From DATDGX01 sp036521875 (GTDB lineage: Bacteria > Desulfobacterota > Binatia > Binatales > Binataceae): a stretch of 48,148 nucleotides of DNA. Of the stretch, positions 47,953-48,148 are shown piece after piece. The stretch lies in NCBI GenBank assembly GCA_036521875.1, contig DATDGX010000076.1:1-48148 (forward strand), read 5' to 3'. A program made the translations under genes and the position numbers. Positions within the stretch are counted from its first letter, which is position 1. Every line of letters begins with the position of its first letter. The notes beneath the pieces are model-generated. The model did not search any database. It saw nothing but the letters and a program-made list of their open reading frames with translations, and was not told the DNA's origin.

Positions 47953-48148
47953 GTCAAAACGTGGCCGGCGAGTCCCGCCAGAAGCCGCTTGATCGTCAGA
48001 TCGGGAGCGGGCTCGCTGTAAACTCCTTTCGGACCTCCTTTTTCAGTTGCAAGGAGCAACGCCGCGGAGTCGTATTGCTTCTCCAGCATCAGTCGTTGAA
48101 GTAGGATTTCGTATCGCCTGGCATACGATGATTCGTCAAACTCGGCGA
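47928..48148 (-). CDS. C-terminal part of a gene, possibly a restriction endonuclease
   Basis: The minus strand is open from the window edge to a TGA at 47928-47930. The 73 visible residues include ESSYARRYEILLQRLMLEKQ, YDSAALLLATEKGGPKG, VYSEPAPDLTIKRLLAGLAG and HVLTYVATLDS. Such an end (an RYE...RL.LE..Y..AA... block, then EPA.DL and a GH/AH helix) reminds me of PaeR7I/XhoI-type restriction enzymes, but I rely on memory of the pattern and give it low weight. The start is outside the window. It is on the same strand as the TetR gene, 213 bases upstream of its start. Confidence 0.35.
   Translation of the reverse strand, partial: AEFDESSYARRYEILLQRLMLEKQYDSAALLLATEKGGPKGVYSEPAPDLTIKRLLAGLAGHVLTYVATLDS

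Overview
The window is a high-GC, gene-dense bacterial chromosome segment. It has no complete rRNA or tRNA gene, no CRISPR array and no recognisable transposase. Signal peptides, a lipobox protein, a TonB-like membrane helix, paired MaoC hydratases, SDR and luciferase-like oxidoreductases, and a rimP-nusA-ylxR-infB-ylxP-rbfA block suggest a Gram-negative soil-type lineage, perhaps a former deltaproteobacterial or Binatota-like group. That placement is inference; only a marker tree (IF2, NusA) could settle it.

Layout. (1) 1-5.7 kb: the end of one VWA-domain gene and a complete tandem paralogue, a glutathione S-transferase, a membrane-anchored patatin and a Maf-like pyrophosphatase. (2) 5.7-9.9 kb: a gene-poor, decayed stretch with one intact orphan gene, one AT-richer membrane-protein gene, a tRNA-like relic, a broken Tat signal peptide and three dispersed copies of the tail of one SRPBCC gene. 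(3) 9.9-16.7 kb: two SDR genes, a PKD-domain protein, an exported beta carbonic anhydrase, a TPR lipoprotein, a wrecked phosphofructokinase gene, a VOC protein and a HadA/HadB-like MaoC pair. (4) 16.8-30.5 kb: a storage-carbon block, with a GH57/DUF3536 protein and acetyl-CoA synthetase on the plus strand and glgE, treS-mak and glgB as a tight minus-strand operon. A frameshifted class III cyclase/TPR gene lies between them. (5) 30.5-33.3 kb: a small membrane protein, a MetE-like protein and a BAAT-type hydrolase. (6) 33.5-42.0 kb: the translation/transcription operon rimP-nusA-ylxR-infB-ylxP-rbfA behind a promoter and hairpin leader; truB follows but is separated by an inverted NDH-2 gene. (7) 42.0-48.1 kb: a CocE gene gutted by internal deletion, a CoA ligase overlapping a deoxyribosyltransferase-like gene, a luciferase-like monooxygenase overlapping an alpha/beta hydrolase, a TetR regulator with a long low-complexity tail, and the 3' end of another gene.

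The clearest functional system is the GlgE route: TreS converts trehalose to maltose, the fused maltokinase makes maltose 1-phosphate, GlgE polymerises it and GlgB branches the glucan. These are known enzymes. I did not find a gene set that I can defend as a wholly new system. The least explained items are the tandem TonB-like/VWA proteins, the long imperfect palindrome in front of glgE, the scattered SRPBCC tails, and the unusual number of genes caught at different stages of decay.
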